A DNA stretch of 38,742 nucleotides from assembly GCA_900316435.1 (NCBI GenBank), contig ONCY01000014.1, forward strand, positions 1 through 38,742. Reading direction: 5' to 3'. Below are positions 36,848 to 38,742 of this stretch, piece by piece. The translations under genes were made by a program, and so were the position numbers. The stretch comes from an uncultured Eubacteriales bacterium (GTDB lineage Bacteria > Bacillota > Clostridia > Oscillospirales > Acutalibacteraceae). The notes beneath the pieces were generated by a model that made no database searches, was not told the origin of the DNA, and was given only the letters and a program-made list of their open reading frames with translations. Within the stretch, counting starts at the first letter, position 1; each line of letters begins with the position of its first letter.

Positions 36848-38742
36848 ATGAAGGTAAAGTATTCCGTTATTCCCTTTGTACCGGCTTTTTTGGCGATGAT
36901 GTTTTTTAAGCTGATGAGTCTTGTCGGTTCGGACGGCAGCGGCCGTTTTATGGGAATGGACAACACAACCATCACATATGTTGTTCTCGGCATTACGCTG
37001 GGACTGTTTGCGGTGTGCATTCTGATTAACCTTTTCGACCGAAAAACCGCTCCTGTTTACCCTGTTAAGAAAAATGTAATCGCGGGAATTTTTGCGGTGT
37101 TTGCGGGCTTGGCTATGATGGCCTATTCGATTACCACTGCAGTTGACGCATGGCAGGCAGGCGCCAGTCAGGAATACAAGCGGCTTACTGCAATTTGCGC
37201 CGCTTTTTCGATTCCTGCGGGCATTTCGCTTGCGCTCATGTCAAGAATCCATTTTGAGGGCAAAAGCGTTGTTTCGTCTATTTCAATGCTTTATGTATTT
37301 CCGTCGCTGTGGGGCTGTGCCGAGCTGGTTAACGAGTTTATGCAGGCAACAAAGACCAGCGTTTCGGCAAAGGACTTAACAAGAGTAATCTGCTTTATGT
37401 TTATTGCGCTTTTCTTCTTTTCAAGTTCAATGGTCGTATCAAGAATCAAAGGCAGAAACCCCGTAAAGGGCGTGTTTATATACGGACTTCCGATGGCGGC
37501 TGTTTCACTGACCTTCGGCATTTATGAGCTTGTAGCGCTGGCTGAAAAAAGCGGCGTTATCAATTCTGATCTTACTCAGAATCTTGTTATCGCTAACGGC
37601 GCCGGATCAAGCGATTTGATCAACTACAGCATCGCTCTTAACGCGGTTATGCTTATCGCCTGTGCCGCGTATGCTCTTGTGTTCATTTTTGAGCTGTTCT
37701 GCAACTCTTATACCAAGGATGATATCGAGATCATCAATGATCTTCCGGATGATGAAGACGAAACAAGTGAGGAAGATAACGCAGGTGAAGCAAATTCAAA
37801 AGAAGATGACTTTGATCTGCTTTTCGGCGAAAGAAGTGGCGAGGCTTCAAAAAAATCAAACAGCGGTTTCAGAGGTAAATCAAAACCGGGTTTTGGCTTT
37901 GCTGCCGCTTCTTCGGGCGAAAAGAGGGACAACGTACAAGCTGCCGGCAATAATGCCGGATTCTCAACTGTTAACGATGAGTTTGATGACTTGGTTTTTT
38001 CGGATAATTCCAACGAGAAAAACCCTCATGTAAAATATGACGAGGATTATTATTCAAATACAAGCGGTTTAGATGATTTTATTATCGGCTATCCTTACGA
38101 TGACGGCGATGATAAAAAAGCAAAAAAATCCGAAGGTCATAAATCCTTCAAAAAGCAGGATAAGGCCGAGCGTAAAGCAGCTAAAAAGCAGGAGGCTGAA
38201 AGAAAAGCAGCTGAAAAGGCAGCTAAGGCGGAAAAGAAAGCACCCGCCGAAAAGCCCGAGCTTAAATCCGAAGCTGTAAAGTCTAAAGCGGCTTTTATCA
38301 CCAAAAAGGAAGATAAAGAGCAGGAAAAAGTTGCCGAGCAGGCTCCGAAAGCCCAAAAAACTCCCGGCGCTGTTAGCGAAAGCAAAACCGATTCTCAGGC
38401 AAAGTCAACTCAGCATACAGTAGACGCGAACCTCGCCGCAAACCTCAGGAACGGCACCCATGTTACCGCAAAACCTGCCGAGCCGCGCAAAGCTAATGTT
38501 AATAACGATCTTGCGCTCGAGCTGAAAAAAGCCGCCGAGATGAGAAGAAATCCCGTTGTTCAGCAGGAAACAGCAGCAAATGATGTTCTTGCCCGTGAGG
38601 AAGCAAAGCGCGCCGAAGAAGCCCATCGTGCAGAGGAAGCCCGCCGTGCCGAAGAAGCCCGCCGCGCCGAAGAAGCCCGCCGCGCCGAAGAAGCCCGCCG
38701 CGCCGAAGAAGCCCGCCGCGCCGAAGAAGCCCGCCGCGCCGA
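36848..38742 (+). CDS. Polytopic membrane protein with charged repeat tail (3' end outside window)
   Basis: Open from ATG 36848 to the window end (631 codons). About eight TM helices fill residues 1-280 (VIPFVPAFLAMMFFKLMSLVG, TYVVLGITLGLFAVCILINLF, NVIAGIFAVFAGLAMMAYSIT and others). An acidic cytoplasmic stretch follows (DLPDDEDETSEEDN), then Ser/Asp/Asn-rich sequence, then Lys/Ala/Glu-rich helix (~430-560), ending in tandem AEEARR units. I do not recognise a family; the tail resembles the long charged helices of TolA-like or scaffolding proteins. AGGAG lies 12 bases before the ATG, a long spacing. It has its own promoter. Confidence 0.82.
   Translation, partial: MKVKYSVIPFVPAFLAMMFFKLMSLVGSDGSGRFMGMDNTTITYVVLGITLGLFAVCILINLFDRKTAPVYPVKKNVIAGIFAVFAGLAMMAYSITTAVDAWQAGASQEYKRLTAICAAFSIPAGISLALMSRIHFEGKSVVSSISMLYVFPSLWGCAELVNEFMQATKTSVSAKDLTRVICFMFIALFFFSSSMVVSRIKGRNPVKGVFIYGLPMAAVSLTFGIYELVALAEKSGVINSDLTQNLVIANGAGSSDLINYSIALNAVMLIACAAYALVFIFELFCNSYTKDDIEIINDLPDDEDETSEEDNAGEANSKEDDFDLLFGERSGEASKKSNSGFRGKSKPGFGFAAASSGEKRDNVQAAGNNAGFSTVNDEFDDLVFSDNSNEKNPHVKYDEDYYSNTSGLDDFIIGYPYDDGDDKKAKKSEGHKSFKKQDKAERKAAKKQEAERKAAEKAAKAEKKAPAEKPELKSEAVKSKAAFITKKEDKEQEKVAEQAPKAQKTPGAVSESKTDSQAKSTQHTVDANLAANLRNGTHVTAKPAEPRKANVNNDLALELKKAAEMRRNPVVQQETAANDVLAREEAKRAEEAHRAEEARRAEEARRAEEARRAEEARRAEEARRAEEARRA
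38612..38742 (+). repeat. 18-bp tandem repeat reaching the window edge
   Basis: Seven 18-bp units from 38612 to 38737 plus a partial one. Units 3-7 are identical (GCCGAAGAAGCCCGCCGC), and units 1-2 differ at a few positions. They encode AEEARR. The identical copies suggest recent expansion by slippage and may be a contig-breaking repeat. Confidence 0.95.

Overview
The window looks like a chromosomal segment of an anaerobic, spore-forming Firmicute of class Clostridia, most likely Ruminococcaceae/Oscillospirales-like. The grounds are AGGAGG-type ribosome sites, sigma-A promoters (TTGACA-17-TATAAT), an electron-bifurcating [FeFe]-hydrogenase, FtsEX, SpoIIQ-, SpoIID- and CotJ-type sporulation genes, and a DRTGG/PHP/ATPase gene set that travels with clostridial hydrogenases. 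The lineage is inferred from gene content only.

Layout. 1-2.5 kb: 3' end of tyrS, mscL, and the reverse-strand operon rpsF-ssb-rpsR. 2.6-6.2 kb: a surface-polymer locus with an ABC-2 permease, its ATPase, and an unusual fusion of an SDR-like domain to a LicD domain. 6.2-9.1 kb: a copper operon whose promoter contains a perfect CsoR-type operator, csoR, and a copA whose C-terminus is a CopZ-like domain with its own ribosome site. 9.1-13.2 kb: a SpoIIQ-like M23 protein, a 23-codon ORF with a strong ribosome site, a cytidylate-kinase-like protein and a glycogen debranching enzyme. 13.4-22.1 kb: the hydrogenase region. It holds DRTGG, ATPase and a sensory-type HydS, then DRTGG and PHP, then hydC, ATPase, a 2Fe-2S protein, hydB and hydA. 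22.5-27 kb: a PucR-type regulator, then ftsE, ftsX and an FtsEX-partner M23 hydrolase whose C-terminus is cut off inside the catalytic HxH motif. 27-30 kb: an accessory-looking stretch with a lipoprotein carrying 11-residue repeats, a divergent XRE regulator with two tandem palindromes between their promoters, a membrane Ser/Thr kinase with an altered ATP-binding lysine, and an HTH protein. 30-34 kb: SprT-like protein, tRNA-Cys, a nucleoside deoxyribosyltransferase-like protein, a TraX-like membrane protein, and an NhaC-family antiporter with a DnaJ-like cysteine-rich insert. 34-38.7 kb: a Cache-like lipoprotein, cotJABC, a SpoIID-like protein, and a polytopic membrane protein running off the window in an 18-bp tandem repeat.

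How it fits together. HydA, HydB and HydC together form a bifurcating hydrogenase linking NADH and ferredoxin to H2. HydS, with alanine in place of the proton-relay cysteine, together with the DRTGG, ATPase and PHP proteins looks like a sensing or signalling module for that enzyme. The best candidates for something not well described are this hydrogenase signalling set, the XRE/repeat-lipoprotein pair, the zinc-ribbon antiporter, the 23-codon peptide gene, and the truncated FtsEX hydrolase.
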